Assembly: GCF_003028855.1 (NCBI RefSeq)
Contig: NZ_CP028324.1
Span: 4,030,001 to 4,094,000 of the forward strand
Reading direction: 5' to 3'
DNA length: 64,000 nt
Origin: Pseudoduganella armeniaca
Lineage (GTDB): Bacteria > Pseudomonadota > Gammaproteobacteria > Burkholderiales > Burkholderiaceae_D
Below, piece after piece: positions 12,355-23,447 of the stretch. Each line of letters starts with the position of its first letter. Within the stretch, counting starts at the first letter, position 1. The position numbers and the translations under genes are program-made. The notes under the pieces are model-generated. The model was not told the DNA's origin, did not search any database, and worked only from the letters and a program-made list of their open reading frames with translations.

Positions 12355-14472
12355 TCATGCCGCGCGCACGCCGCCGTCCGCGTCGTTGCCGGCGAGCGCG
12401 CCGATGGCGCGCCCCAGGGCCCGCGTCACCAGCGGCTCGGCCGCCAGCACCGTCGCGCTGCCCTCGCGCAGGTGCCGTGCCAGGACGTCGTGCGCGAGCG
12501 AGAACGCTTCCTCGCGCGCGCCGTTGGAGAAGATGTAGAGCGTACGCAAGGGGCTGATCCAGGCCAGCTTGACGCGCCGCGGCGCGCTCCCGGCCGTGCC
12601 GGCGAACTCGAGCCAGGCACCGCGCACCAGGGCATCGACTGCCTGGACCGCAGGATCGGCCAAGGGCGCGGCCACGGGCGGGGCGGCCACGGCGGTGGCC
12701 TGGCGGCGCTCGGCCGCCAGGCGCGTCGCCTCGACCGCCAGCGCCACCTGGCGCGCCGGCGCCAGGTCGAGCGGCGCGCGCACCAGCGCGGCATGGCACT
12801 CGGCCAGTTCGGCAAAGAAGCGCAGCCGCTCGGCATCCTGCCAGCGGATCACATCGAGCCAGCGGTTCAGCACCGCCAGCAACGCCGGCAGCCGGGCGAT
12901 CAGGCGGCGGCGCTCGTCCGCTGCCGCTTTCGGCGCCACGCTCCACAGCAGCTCGTCCATCGCCTGCATGGCGTTGCGCACCGCGCCTGGCTTGCGTTCC
13001 TCGAGCGTGTGCGCCACCGTCAGCACGTCGGTCCAGCGTGTTCGCAGGAAGGCCGCCACGGCCGCGTTGCCGGCGCCCTCCGCCTCGGCCAGCCGTTGCG
13101 CCACCGCCGCACGCGCGGCCTGGGCGGCCGCGGCCTGGCGCTCCTGCCGCAGGGCGGCGGCGACCGGCGCCGCCAGCGCCGCCTCCGTCGCGGCCTCGTC
13201 GGCGCGCAGCGAGGCTTCCAGTGCCGTCACGGCCTGGGCGAAGGCGGTCTCGTTGGCTCCCCCATCTGCCGCGCCATCGGCCGTCACGGTAGCGACGCTG
13301 TGTCGCATCGCCGCCAGCAGCGGATCGTGCGGCCCCGCCGCCGGTACCTGGGCGCGCTCCCAGCCCATGCGCGACAACAGATCGAGCAGGCGCCGCGCCG
13401 GATGATCGGCCTCGAAGAAGAAACCCTGGTCGCGCAGCGCGGCCTTCAGCACCGGCAATTGCGCCAGCTGGATCAGGTCGCGGATGTCCGCGGCGATGTC
13501 GCCGTCCGCCGCGACGGTGTCGAATACCGCGTCCAGCAGGTCGATCGTGGTCGCGTGTGTGTGCGATACGGTGCCCGCTGGCGCCTGCGCCTTCAGGCCA
13601 TGCAGGCGTGTCCCGCCGGCGCCACGCGGCTGCGCGGCCAGCCAAGCCAGCAGCGGGCCGGCGTCGGCGCCGCCGGCCGCGGCCTCGGCGGGTGCCGGCG
13701 CGCGGGCGAACAGGCGCTGCAGGCCGTCGGCCAGGACCGCCTCCTGCTGCCGCCGGCCGGCACTGGCATCGTGCGCCGCCGCTTTCGGGCGACCCGGCAG
13801 CGCCACGCCGGCGCGTTCCAGCGCCAGGTTCAGGGCAGCCAGGATCGCACCGAAATCGTAGCAGCGACCGGGCCGCAGCAGCGGCAACAGCAGCGGCACC
13901 GCCGTCTCGTCGCCCTGGCACGCCACCCAGGCCTGCTGCAGCGCGCCGATGAAGACTTCGGGCCGGAACGGATTCTGCCGCGCCCGCAGCACCGGGCGGT
14001 CCAGCATGACGGCCAGGCGCGCGCCGAGCGCCGCCAGCGCATCGGCATGCTCGCTGTCGAACGGCCGCGCGACACTGTCGAGGGTGACCTGCTGGTCCAT
14101 CGCTTCGTAAGGCACCAGCGCCAGGTCCAGCGGCGAGGCGACGGGGGCCGGCCGCAATTGCGCGATGGCGCCGCGCAGCTCGCGCTCCAGCGCCGCGCTG
14201 GCCAGGTGCAGGAAGGCGAACTGGCGCTCGCGCAGCAGATTGCCCGCGCGCAGCCGGGCTTGCAAGGCGCCGTCCGCCTGCGCCGTGCCGTCCAGCAGGG
14301 CGGCCACGATCCCGGTCGTCAGCGCCCGCAACTCCTCGGCCGCCATCGCGGTGGCGGTGGCGATCAGGCCTTCCAGCAGCGCATGCCGCGGCGAGACGGT
14401 GGTTGGCACGGCGGCGGGTGAGGTGGCGGCAGCGGTCATGATGTGGGCGATGGGGAGAGCGGGCATGCGCAT
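12355..14472 (-). CDS. DUF1631 family protein
   Basis: A roughly 705-residue alanine-rich, largely helical cytosolic protein. It matches DUF1631, a family that automatic annotation sometimes wrongly calls thymidine phosphorylase. Conserved-looking parts are the N-terminal helical region (RERQFAFLHLASAALERELR, PYEAMDQQVTLDSVARPF), NPFRPEVFIGALQQAWVAC in the first third, FFEADHPARRLLDLLSRMGWE in the middle, and a C-terminal domain with RVKLAWISPLRTLYIFSNGAREEAFSLA that resembles a small PilZ-like beta domain. No catalytic motif is visible. The start at 14472 is preferred because GGAAAG precedes it; the frame stays open 36 bases further. Function is unknown; a link to cyclic-di-GMP through the C-terminal part is only a guess. 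Confidence 0.8.
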   Translation of the reverse strand: MRMPALPIAHIMTAAATSPAAVPTTVSPRHALLEGLIATATAMAAEELRALTTGIVAALLDGTAQADGALQARLRAGNLLRERQFAFLHLASAALERELRGAIAQLRPAPVASPLDLALVPYEAMDQQVTLDSVARPFDSEHADALAALGARLAVMLDRPVLRARQNPFRPEVFIGALQQAWVACQGDETAVPLLLPLLRPGRCYDFGAILAALNLALERAGVALPGRPKAAAHDASAGRRQQEAVLADGLQRLFARAPAPAEAAAGGADAGPLLAWLAAQPRGAGGTRLHGLKAQAPAGTVSHTHATTIDLLDAVFDTVAADGDIAADIRDLIQLAQLPVLKAALRDQGFFFEADHPARRLLDLLSRMGWERAQVPAAGPHDPLLAAMRHSVATVTADGAADGGANETAFAQAVTALEASLRADEAATEAALAAPVAAALRQERQAAAAQAARAAVAQRLAEAEGAGNAAVAAFLRTRWTDVLTVAHTLEERKPGAVRNAMQAMDELLWSVAPKAAADERRRLIARLPALLAVLNRWLDVIRWQDAERLRFFAELAECHAALVRAPLDLAPARQVALAVEATRLAAERRQATAVAAPPVAAPLADPAVQAVDALVRGAWLEFAGTAGSAPRRVKLAWISPLRTLYIFSNGAREEAFSLAHDVLARHLREGSATVLAAEPLVTRALGRAIGALAGNDADGGVRAA

Positions 14473-14792
14473 GCCGCTTTCCGCCATTCTGGCACAAAAT
14501 TTCCACATGGAAATAGCAAAACGCGCGGCAGCCGAGGTTTTTTAGCACGCGCGACGCCACCGCGAGCGGTCCCGGCACGCAGCGCATATCGAAGGAAGCC
14601 CGCCGTATAAGGCGGTAAGAGCGCTTGTCCTACATGTCAGGACGGTAAACTCCGATACTCCGGACCTGAGCAAAAACGCATGATTTCAGCACCGGAAACG
14701 CATCCGCGCCCTGGCCCGCGATCAGCCGACCTGTGCCGGATTCCGATGCGCCTTCGGTAATCGACTCTCTCCATCACTGAAAGGAAAGCAAA
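14473..14792. other. Divergent intergenic region before the small basic gene
   Basis: About 320 bases separate the DUF1631 gene (leftward) from the small Gly/Ser/Lys gene (rightward). The only structure I see is a short imperfect inverted repeat GTCCT...AGGAC near 14627-14644. No clear sigma-70 promoter, RNA gene or longer coding frame is visible. Confidence 0.3.
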
Positions 14793-14969
14793 ATGGCATC
14801 GAATCAGAAAAGCGGTGGCAGCAAGCAAGGCTCTTCCAGCAGCGGCAGCAAGCAGTCGGGTAACCAGGGCTCGCGCTCCGGCGGCACCCAGGGCGGCACG
14901 CACGAGCAGCACGTGGAAGCTGGCCGTCAAAGCCACAAGAACGACGCTAAGAAGTCGAAAGGCAAGTAA
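14793..14969 (+). CDS. Small basic Gly/Ser/Lys-rich protein, KGG-like
   Basis: A 58-residue open frame preceded by a strong ribosome-binding site (AAGGAAAG, spacing about seven). The product is almost entirely Gly, Ser, Lys, Gln and His, predicted to be disordered and strongly basic, with tandem GGS/GSK-type repeats and the stretch HEQHVEAGRQSHKND near the end. EAGRxxx after an acidic/His segment resembles the KGG stress-induced repeat motif seen in small general-stress proteins of Proteobacteria, but the match is partial. It is followed by two perfect palindromes that could end transcription. Its function is unknown; expression in stress or stationary phase is an inference. Confidence 0.65.
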   Translation: MASNQKSGGSKQGSSSSGSKQSGNQGSRSGGTQGGTHEQHVEAGRQSHKNDAKKSKGK

Positions 14970-14972
14970 GCA

Positions 14973-15025
14973 CGGGGCCGCGGCCCCGCCACGACGAGCC
15001 TGGCCAGGGTGACCTGCCAGGCTCG
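14973..15025. terminator. Two perfect palindromes between convergent genes
   Basis: CGGGGCCGCGGCCCCG at 14973-14988 is a perfect 16-base palindrome starting four bases after the stop of the small gene. CGAGCCTGGC at 14995-15004 pairs exactly with GCCAGGCTCG at 15016-15025. The next gene converges from the right and ends at 15067. There is no U-tract, so these are hairpin barriers or factor-dependent end points, not classic intrinsic terminators. Confidence 0.5.
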
Positions 15026-15066
15026 CTTGCCATCCAGCGCTGGTCACCCAGCCTTGCGGATGGGCC

Positions 15067-15627
15067 TCAGATATTGGTGACGCGCTTGCCCTTGGGCGGC
15101 TTGAAGTCGCGCACGTCGTTGACCAGGTTGACCTTGGCGGCATCGCGTGCGGTCAGGTGCAGGTCGGAGTAGGCATGCACGGCCCAGTGCTCGTCCGACA
15201 GGTTGACGTGCTTGCGCAGGATCGATTCGGTGCGGGCGTCGTCCGCCTGCAGGCCCTCGACGATGATGCGCAGCGCATCGGGTCGCGCGCCCGAAGGTGC
15301 GCTGGCATGCGATTTATGAACCATGAAGCGCGCGGTCTCGCTGGCATAGCGCTCCTCGCCGGCCAGGAACAGGATCACGGCGATCGACGCCACGGCACCG
15401 GCGTTGTAGGTGACGATCTTGATCGGCAGGCTGCTCAGGTAGTTGTGCAGGCACAGGCCGTCGCTGACGTAACCGCCGTTGGACTGGATCAGGATGTGCG
15501 CCGTCTCGACGCCGTCCTCCGTCATGTCGGCCACGGCATCGAACACGCGGTGCACCATATCGCTGTTGACGTCGCCCGACAACGTGTACCAGGCCGCCCC
15601 ATCCAGTTTTTGCTTGTCTTCGCTCAT
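15067..15627 (-). CDS. ClpP-like serine protease (S14 family), no ATPase partner nearby
   Basis: A 186-residue protein with a ClpP/crotonase-type fold. Conserved features are QSNGGYVSDGLCLHNYL (the substrate-binding GG loop), AGAVASIAVILFLAG with the candidate nucleophile Ser in VASIA, and FMVHKSHA carrying the candidate catalytic His. This is the divergent ClpP-like branch rather than housekeeping ClpP, in which the surroundings of Ser and His are GMAASMG and MIHQP. The start at 15627 is well supported by GGAGAGG nine bases upstream; the frame is open for another 39 codons but without a binding site. Its physiological role is unknown. Confidence 0.75.
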   Translation of the reverse strand: MSEDKQKLDGAAWYTLSGDVNSDMVHRVFDAVADMTEDGVETAHILIQSNGGYVSDGLCLHNYLSSLPIKIVTYNAGAVASIAVILFLAGEERYASETARFMVHKSHASAPSGARPDALRIIVEGLQADDARTESILRKHVNLSDEHWAVHAYSDLHLTARDAAKVNLVNDVRDFKPPKGKRVTNI

Positions 15628-15774
15628 AGTTGTTATACCTCTCCAAATGGTCGCTGTCATTCTAGCGCAGGCGGTTTTTTGGGGACGCACGACCGAACGA
15701 CGCGGGCGGAAGGCGGCGCCGTGCCGGGCACCCTGCACGGGCACCGGATGCGGGTGTACGGCCGCGCGGGCCGC

Positions 15775-16640
15775 CTATTCGACGGCTTGGCGCAGGCTCT
15801 TCAGGGAGCTGACACCCTGCCAGCCGGTCTGCATGGCGACCAGGTAGCCGTTCCGGAAGATGTAGAAGGTCGGGGTCCCCCACACGGAGACCTCGGGCAC
15901 GGTGTGCGCGTCATTGGCAATCAGCAGCCGGGCCGCCGGATGGGCCTTGTTCCAGCCGACGATCTGACTCGGCTGGAACGCGGCGCCGGGGGCACCATCC
16001 AGCGCATTTTCGGCAACAGGACCTTCGACAGCCGCGCATTGGCCTCGATGTCGGCCAGCGCATTGCGGGCGAAGTGGCACAAGGGATGGGCGGTGACGAG
16101 CACGGTCAGCGGGCCGGAGACGTCCACGTCGGCCCGGTGTAAGGCGCCGCCGGCGTCGACCCGCCACGCCCGCGTATCGCCCGCATCGCTGGTCGCCGCG
16201 CCGTCGGCCAGCTGGAGCCGTTCAACGTCCAGGCCATACCTGCTCGCGATATCGTTGGCCTGTGCGAACATGCGCAGGCCAACGAGCGCATCGAACATCT
16301 CCTTCGCGGCCGACTGCTGGATCGGGAAGCGGCGTTCGTATTGCCCGAACAGCGCGAGCAGGCGTTCGCCGTACTCCCTGTCGGCGGAGTAGAACGTGGT
16401 CAGCAGCAGCGCGCGCATCTGGGTTGAATAGTCGCGCTTCGAGACCGGGACGACGTCCCGAAAGCGCCGCTCGTATTCGCGCTTGACGCGGTCGGCAAGA
16501 TAGGTGTCCGAACCGCGCCGCTGCAGCAAACGCTCCACCTGGTCGGCGAACTCGCGGTCGGCATCCGCGGCCAAGGGCTGGCCCTGCACAATGACGCAGC
16601 AAAGCAGCGCTGCCAGCGGCACCAGCTTCCATCCATTCAT
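15775..16640 (-). pseudogene. Exported thioredoxin-like protein, frameshifted
   Basis: Two frames together make one protein of about 288 residues. The first part (from ATG 16640) has a signal peptide (MNGWKLVPLAALLCCVIVQ...) and a helical domain, then VLVTAHPLCHFARNALADIEA, a thioredoxin-fold start with one Cys in place of the CxxC pair. The second frame supplies the rest of the fold, including WGTPTFYIFRNGYLV with the cis-Pro motif. The switch lies at the C5 run on the coding strand (plus-strand GGGGG, 15988-15992); one extra base there joins the frames as MRWMVPPGAAFQPSQ. Likely a periplasmic thiol or chaperone-type protein. It follows the Gly-rich exported gene by 28 bases, probably in one operon. 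Sequencing error or recent mutation are both possible. Confidence 0.65.
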
Positions 16641-16668
16641 CGCGTCGTCCCGCCGTGCCGCCGCGCCA

Positions 16669-17322
16669 TCAGCAACGGTCGCTGCAACTGGAACCGGCCC
16701 TGGACACGCAGCGTTTCGGCGACTCGCAATACATGTTCGGGTAGACCGTGCGCCCGCCGCCGAGATTGCCGCCGCCACCGCCGCCACCGCCCACGGGACC
16801 GTCGCCCCAGCCGCCCCCATCCCAGCCGCCGCCACCGCCATCGCCGTTGCCGCACCAGTCATCCGCATCGGGCACCAGCTCGCAGTACATGGAATTATCC
16901 ACCCCTGGCGCGGGCGCGCGCTTGGCCTGGGTGTAATAGCGCATGTCGCCTTGGCTGCCGAACAGCGCCAGCACGGCCTTGGCCTGTTTCGGCGTCAGAT
17001 TGTCCAGCAGTACCTGGTAGTTATAGCTTGTCAGGCCGGTTTCGTTGAAGGTCAGGCTGTCCAGAAATTCCTGGCGGGTGTCGGCTGCGAGCGCATTGAG
17101 CGGGTTGCGCGCGGCGGGCGTTTGCATCAGGTAGCGCTGCAACGCCTGCTCACTTTTCACGGGCGCCAGCAGCAGATCCAATTCGCCCTTGGCCGCCAGA
17201 TATCTGTCCAGCACCTCCTGGCGTACCGTGGCCGCCTTGGCGGCCTGCTCCGCCTGCGGCTCGACCGCACCGGCGCACGAGGCTGCCGCCATCATCAGCA
17301 TGAACATCCATTTCCTGAACAT
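16669..17322 (-). CDS. Exported Gly-rich protein of unknown function
   Basis: A 217-residue protein that I do not recognise. It begins with a signal peptide (MFRKWMFMLMMAAASCAGAVEP); a cysteine near the end of the hydrophobic core leaves a lipoprotein possible. A helical domain follows (about 25-140), with QEFLDSLTFNETGLTSYNYQVLLDNLTPKQAKAVLALFG, then a tail of long glycine runs broken by W and D, ending in a Cys-rich stretch with six or more cysteines. An AAAGGAC site supports the ATG at 17322; the longer open frame upstream lacks a binding site. The next gene downstream is the thioredoxin-like gene, so that partner could act on the cysteines of this one (inference). Confidence 0.6.
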   Translation of the reverse strand: MFRKWMFMLMMAAASCAGAVEPQAEQAAKAATVRQEVLDRYLAAKGELDLLLAPVKSEQALQRYLMQTPAARNPLNALAADTRQEFLDSLTFNETGLTSYNYQVLLDNLTPKQAKAVLALFGSQGDMRYYTQAKRAPAPGVDNSMYCELVPDADDWCGNGDGGGGGWDGGGWGDGPVGGGGGGGGNLGGGRTVYPNMYCESPKRCVSRAGSSCSDRC

Positions 17323-17546
17323 CTGCGTCCTTTTCTTGTCTGAACCGGATTCTGCCGGCAAGCCGCCAGCGCGCTGTGACATCGCCGCGCAACAGGTTTC
17401 GAAAGCATATTCCTTCGTGCAATAAACATAACACCCCGGGCCATCCCGGTCACCCTGCGATAAATCGCAGCTGACAAACGCCTCGCATGGGGCCTCGACA
17501 GCGCCCGCAGGGGCCAGGCGGCGCGCATCTGGCATTTCCTTCCACA

Positions 17547-17575
17547 TTGACACCCCCTGCCAACTGACATATAGT
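17547..17575 (+). promoter_or_regulatory. Consensus sigma-70 promoter of the glycine cleavage operon
   Basis: TTGACA (17547-17552) and TATAGT (17570-17575) are separated by exactly 17 bases. The expected transcript start, about 17582, falls a few bases before the first riboswitch helix, which supports the assignment. Confidence 0.85.
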
Positions 17576-17583
17576 CCCGATCC

Positions 17584-17795
17584 TCGACCGGGAGAGCGCA
17601 GCCATGCTGCCGCCGAAGGGGCATTACCCGAAAACTCTCAGGCACAAAGGACCGGTCAGGGGCTGCCAGCAGGCGGCCAAAACTCTGGAGAGCGGCAAGC
17701 ACGTTGCAACAGCGTGAGATTGCCCACCGAAGGGGCGTGCGGTGCCGGTATCACCGGCCCGCTATCTCTCAGGTACCGAGGACAGAGGGGTGACG
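17584..17795 (+). ncRNA. Tandem glycine riboswitch
   Basis: Two glycine aptamers stand in series between the promoter and gcvT. Aptamer 1 is closed by GACCGG (17586-17591) with CCGGTC (17652-17657) and has the core words GGGAGAGCGCAG, CGCCGAAGGGGCA and ACTCTCAGGCA..AAAGGAC. Aptamer 2 (about 17681-17790) repeats them as TGGAGAGCGGC, CACCGAAGGGGCG and TCTCTCAGGTACC.GAGGACAGAG. The short linker between them is typical of the cooperative tandem class. Glycine binding normally switches on the downstream gcv genes. I see no obvious terminator in the 70 or so bases before gcvT, so control may be at translation or in a structure that needs folding to predict. Confidence 0.93.
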
Positions 17796-17867
17796 AACGA
17801 GCGTGGATAAGTGCTGTCGGCTTCTCCTGGCTTGTGCTGTTAACCCTACAACCGGTCCGAGGAAGTC

Positions 17868-18983
17868 ATGACGTTGAAATCCACCCCACTCAACAACGCC
17901 CACCGCGCCCTGGGCGCCCGCATGGTCGATTTCGGCGGCTGGGACATGCCGGTCAACTACGGTTCGCAGATCGAAGAGCACCATGCCGTGCGCACCGACG
18001 TGGGCATGTTCGACGTGGCGCATATGTGCGTGGTCGATATCAAGGGCAGCGACGTGCGCGGCTTCCTGCGCCGCCTGCTGGCCAACAATGTCGACAAGCT
18101 GAAGGTCTCCGGCAAGGCCCTGTACTCCTGCATGCTCAATCCCGAAGGCGGCGTCATCGACGACCTGATCGTCTACTTCATCAATGAAGACTGGTTCCGC
18201 CTGGTCGTCAACGCCGGCACGGCCGAGAAGGACGTGGCCTGGATGAACGCCCAGAACGAGGCCTGGGGCACCAAGCTCACGATTACGCAGCGCCGCGACG
18301 GCGACAACGCCATGGCCCTGATCGCCGTGCAGGGCCCGAACGCCCGCGCCAAGGTCTGGGAAGTGATCGCGCAAGCCAAGGAAGCCACGGCCGAGATGAA
18401 GCCGTTCAACGTGGCGCTGGTGCCCGGCACCGCGTTCGGCGAGGCGATGATCGCCCGCACCGGCTACACCGGTGAAGACGGTTTTGAAATCGGCGTCGCG
18501 GCCACCCAGGCCGAGGCGCTGTGGAACGCGCTCGCCGCGGCCGGCGTCAAGCCGGCCGGGCTGGGCGCACGCGACACGCTGCGCCTGGAAGCGGGCATGA
18601 ACCTGTACGGCCAGGACATGGACGAATCGGTCAACCCGCTGGACGCCGGCCTGGCCTGGACCATCGACCTGATCAGCGAACGCGACTTCATCGGCAAGGC
18701 CGCCCTGCAGGCCAAGGGCCAGAACGCCCAGTTCGTCGGCCTGATCCTGCGCGAGAAAGGCGGCGTGCTGCGCGCCCACCAGAAAGTCATCGCCGCCAGC
18801 GGCGAGGGCGAGATCACGTCCGGCACGTTCAGCCCCACGATGCAGCAGGCGATCGCGCTGGCACGCGTGCCGACCGGTGTGCAGGTCGGCGACACGGTGC
18901 ATGTCGAGATCCGCGACAAGAAACTGGCCGCGACAGTCGTGAAGCTGCCGTTCGTCCGCAACGGTAAAATCCTGGCTGCGTAA
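17868..18983 (+). CDS. gcvT: Glycine cleavage system T protein (aminomethyltransferase)
   Basis: A 371-residue folate-dependent enzyme that takes the aminomethyl group from lipoylated GcvH and makes 5,10-methylenetetrahydrofolate and ammonia. The N-terminal [23 protein letters not shown] and [10 protein letters not shown] segments and the C-terminal [20 protein letters not shown] block are hallmark GcvT sequences. The ATG at 17868 has GAGGAAG just upstream. It is the first gene after the tandem glycine riboswitch and is followed by gcvH 47 bases later. Confidence 0.97.
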   Translation: MTLKSTPLNNAHRALGARMVDFGGWDMPVNYGSQIEEHHAVRTDVGMFDVAHMCVVDIKGSDVRGFLRRLLANNVDKLKVSGKALYSCMLNPEGGVIDDLIVYFINEDWFRLVVNAGTAEKDVAWMNAQNEAWGTKLTITQRRDGDNAMALIAVQGPNARAKVWEVIAQAKEATAEMKPFNVALVPGTAFGEAMIARTGYTGEDGFEIGVAATQAEALWNALAAAGVKPAGLGARDTLRLEAGMNLYGQDMDESVNPLDAGLAWTIDLISERDFIGKAALQAKGQNAQFVGLILREKGGVLRAHQKVIAASGEGEITSGTFSPTMQQAIALARVPTGVQVGDTVHVEIRDKKLAATVVKLPFVRNGKILAA

Positions 18984-19030
18984 ATCCGTTTGCGCGGGCC
19001 ATCAACAATAACACCCCTTTTGGAGCACAC

Positions 19031-19414
19031 ATGAGCAATATTCCTGCAGAGCTGAAGTACACCGAGTCCCACGAATGGGTACGCCTGGAGTCCGACGGCA
19101 CCGTCACGGTCGGCATCACCGAATTCGCGCAGGATGCGCTGGGCGACATCGTGTTCGTCGAACTGCCGAAGGTCGGCACCACCTTCACCGCCGGCGACGA
19201 CGCCGCCGTGGTGGAGTCGGTGAAAGCCGCCTCCGACATCTACTCGCCGCTGTCCGGCGAGATCACCGAAGTCAACGAAGCCGTGGCCGGCGCCCCGGAA
19301 TCGATCAACGCCAACGCGTACGACGCCTGGCTGTTCAAGCTGAAGCCGGCCGACGTGTCGCAGCTGGACGGCCTGCTGGACGCCGCCGCTTACGGCAAGA
19401 GCACCGCAGCTTAA
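19031..19414 (+). CDS. gcvH: Glycine cleavage system H protein (lipoyl carrier)
   Basis: A 127-residue carrier that shuttles the aminomethyl group between GcvP, GcvT and GcvL on a lipoyl arm. The lipoylated lysine is K65 in [16 protein letters not shown]. Length and N-terminus ([16 protein letters not shown]) are typical. A TTTTGGAG binding site precedes the ATG. A short terminator-like hairpin lies between it and gcvP. Confidence 0.97.
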   Translation: MSNIPAELKYTESHEWVRLESDGTVTVGITEFAQDALGDIVFVELPKVGTTFTAGDDAAVVESVKAASDIYSPLSGEITEVNEAVAGAPESINANAYDAWLFKLKPADVSQLDGLLDAAAYGKSTAA

Positions 19415-19430
19415 ATCCCCGCAGTATCAG

Positions 19431-19459
19431 GGCCGGCGCCATGCCGGCCTTTCTTCTTT
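19431..19459 (+). terminator. Hairpin with T-rich tail between gcvH and gcvP
   Basis: GGCCGGC (19431-19437), five-base loop, GCCGGCC (19443-19449), then TTTCTTCTTT. The stem is perfect but the tail is interrupted by C, so it probably attenuates rather than stops transcription into gcvP. Confidence 0.55.
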
Positions 19460-19477
19460 GGCCCAAGAGATCTTCAC

Positions 19478-22359
<2,882 letters not shown>

Positions 22360-22376
22360 GCCGTTCGCTGGCATTG

Positions 22377-22414
22377 AACGCCGTCGCCGCCCTTGGGCGC
22401 GACGGCGTTTTTTT
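22377..22414 (+). terminator. Intrinsic terminator of the gcv operon
   Basis: AACGCCGTCGC (22377-22387) pairs perfectly with GCGACGGCGTT (22399-22409), extended inward by CCC/GGG, and is followed by a run of T. It is a textbook Rho-independent terminator 18 bases after the gcvP stop. Confidence 0.92.
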
Positions 22415-22433
22415 CATCGGGCGACGTTTCCCA

Positions 22434-23447
22434 TCATTCACCCAGCGCGGCGAGACGGCGCAGGACGACGCCGCGCTGGTTGTGCTCCGCCACGTGGATC
22501 GTGCCGTCATCGCGCAGCGCCAGCACGGCGTGCCCCGGCGCCAACGGCAGCGGATCGCGCCAGGGGCCGCGCGCGGCCCGCGCCAGCAGCCACATCGCCC
22601 CCTCCTCGTCCGCATAGGCCAGGTACTCGCCAACCTCGTTACGCGCGCTCCAGCGCAGGCGTGCACCGGCCACCGCCGCCACCCGCTGCGGCACCGGATT
22701 GCTGCCTCGGTAGACGACGATAACGTCGCCAGCGGCGAACACGTCCGGCACGTTCGGCATCGATCCGGCGGCCAGCAGCACGCTGCTCGTGCCGCAAGGC
22801 AGGTTGGGATAGGCGACGTCCACCTGCCAGCCAAACGCGCCGCTGAAGGAGGTGAATCTCAGCTCGTCATGGCGCAGCGCCCACACCCCGGGCAACCGAT
22901 ATGTGCCCACCGCGTGCGCCGGCGCGCCGCGCGCGGAGGCCGGCAGCGTCAGCGGATGGACGCCAAGCGCCGGCGTGGCTGCGTTGCAGTACCACGTGCG
23001 CGGCGTGCCGTGCACGCTGGCGCCCACCAGCAGCAGTGGCGGCGCGCCTGCCAGCAGCGGGCCGAAGGCCAGCCGGGTTACGCGGGTGCCGGCGGGGAGC
23101 CCCGGACATGGCGCCAGCCCGGCCAGGCGCACCCGCCAGCCGGCATGGTCCTGCCCGGCCGGAATGCCGGCGCCCACGTACAGCGCGTCGCCCGCTCCCG
23201 TCGACAGGGCCAGCGCGATGGCCAGCGCGCCGTCGCCCGCCTGGCGGATGTCGGCGGCGCGCACGATGAACCCCGCCACTGCTTCCACTTGCGCCGGATC
23301 GCCATCGCGCGCGAGCAGCAAGCGACCGGCGCCATCGACGCGCAACACCAGCGGCACCCCGGCATCGTCGTGGATGACGAACAAGGCCTGCGCCGGCGCC
23401 GCCGCATTCGGATACAGCGCCATGTGCGCCATCAGGGCCTCAATCAT
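22434..23447 (-). CDS. Uncharacterised protein, possibly beta-propeller-like
   Basis: A 337-residue protein I cannot assign. It has no signal peptide or membrane helix. The sequence is beta-rich and repetitive in style: several blocks of about 45-50 residues contain a hydrophobic strand, a short turn with Gly/Asp and an aromatic residue (ADEEGAMWLLARAARGPWRDP, LRDDGTIHVAEHNQRGVVL), reminiscent of propeller or lectin-like repeats. The start at 23447 overlaps the stop of the upstream gene by eight bases, so the two are coupled. Longer readings upstream are in the shadow of that gene. The convergent gcv terminator lies just beyond its stop. Confidence 0.65.
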   Translation of the reverse strand: MIEALMAHMALYPNAAAPAQALFVIHDDAGVPLVLRVDGAGRLLLARDGDPAQVEAVAGFIVRAADIRQAGDGALAIALALSTGAGDALYVGAGIPAGQDHAGWRVRLAGLAPCPGLPAGTRVTRLAFGPLLAGAPPLLLVGASVHGTPRTWYCNAATPALGVHPLTLPASARGAPAHAVGTYRLPGVWALRHDELRFTSFSGAFGWQVDVAYPNLPCGTSSVLLAAGSMPNVPDVFAAGDVIVVYRGSNPVPQRVAAVAGARLRWSARNEVGEYLAYADEEGAMWLLARAARGPWRDPLPLAPGHAVLALRDDGTIHVAEHNQRGVVLRRLAALGE

